Source: Actinomycetes bacterium (GTDB lineage Bacteria; Actinomycetota; Thermoleophilia; RBG-16-64-13). Taken from it: DNA of 35,866 nt. Position 1 is the stretch's first letter. Every line of letters begins with the position of its first letter. The translations under genes and the position numbers were made by a program. A model generated the notes under the pieces. The model saw nothing but the letters and a program-made list of their open reading frames with translations. It was not told the DNA's origin and did not search any database. The DNA is taken from contig JAJFUK010000136.1 in the NCBI GenBank assembly GCA_021372435.1, positions 1 to 35,866 of the forward strand, written 5' to 3'. Shown here piece by piece: positions 35,732 to 35,866 of the stretch.

Positions 35732-35813
35732 GCGTTCCGCAGCAGATCCCTCCCCTAGACCACATCTGACCGCGCTTGCGCGGATAAGTGCCTGCATATG
35801 GCGTTTTGGCCCC

Positions 35814-35830
35814 TCTTGACCCGGTCAAGA
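35814..35830. repeat. 17-bp palindrome in the right flank
   Basis: TCTTGACCCGGTCAAGA is a perfect odd-centred palindrome, possibly an operator. The remaining flank 35732-35866 shows no gene that I can support. Confidence 0.4.
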
Positions 35831-35866
35831 ACTGGTCAGAAACGCGATTTCACCTAGGCACACATG

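Overview
The window is a piece of a GC-rich bacterial chromosome carrying one integrated mobile element of about 20 kb. The left part (1-15175) is dense housekeeping DNA with GTG and TTG starts. Its order, ppdK - dgt - dnaG - rpoD, then a cold-shock gene and gatCAB, is known from Coriobacteriia-type Actinobacteria and from some Clostridia. With the high GC and the actinobacterial style of the element (Replic_Relax protein, serine recombinase), I favour a deep-branching or uncultured actinobacterium, but this is inference.

Core region: the end of pyruvate phosphate dikinase, a dNTP triphosphohydrolase, DNA primase, a primary-type sigma factor, a cold-shock protein with a long 5' leader, the three GatCAB amidotransferase subunits, an HxlR-type regulator, a second primary-type sigma factor, a copper P-type ATPase and tRNA-Val(CAC). 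Between csp and gatC lies a near-consensus sigma-28 (FliA/SigD) promoter followed at once by a hairpin and an intrinsic terminator. This reads as a motility-sigma-driven small RNA of about 64 nt.

Mobile element (about 15422-35593): it sits at the 3' end of tRNA-Val and is bounded by a 69-bp perfect direct repeat (attL 15422-15490, attR 35594-35662). The left arm reads leftward: a small-protein operon; a coding operon of small acidic protein, VirD4/TraD-like ATPase, replication-relaxation protein and DNA methyltransferase, chained by ATGA overlaps; a ribbon-helix-helix protein; then an XRE regulator with a serine recombinase. The recombinase stop codon lies inside the tRNA anticodon loop, so integration itself rewrites the recombinase C-terminus. 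A related palindrome (TGATGCA-N4-TGCATCA) sits in the promoters of the XRE/recombinase operon and the transfer operon, and a half-site lies at the hsdM promoter. This suggests one element-wide switch.

The right arm reads rightward and is a defence cassette: an unrecognised 321-aa protein, then one tightly coupled run of hsdM - hsdS - a HEPN-like Ymh protein - hsdR - a YgjP-type metallohydrolase - a 14-codon minicistron - a CBASS nucleotidyltransferase - a Cap15-like membrane effector - an unknown 218-aa protein. Restriction and CBASS are thus welded into one apparent transcript. Beyond attR lies the 3' remnant of a second, related recombinase, a sign that an earlier element used the same site.
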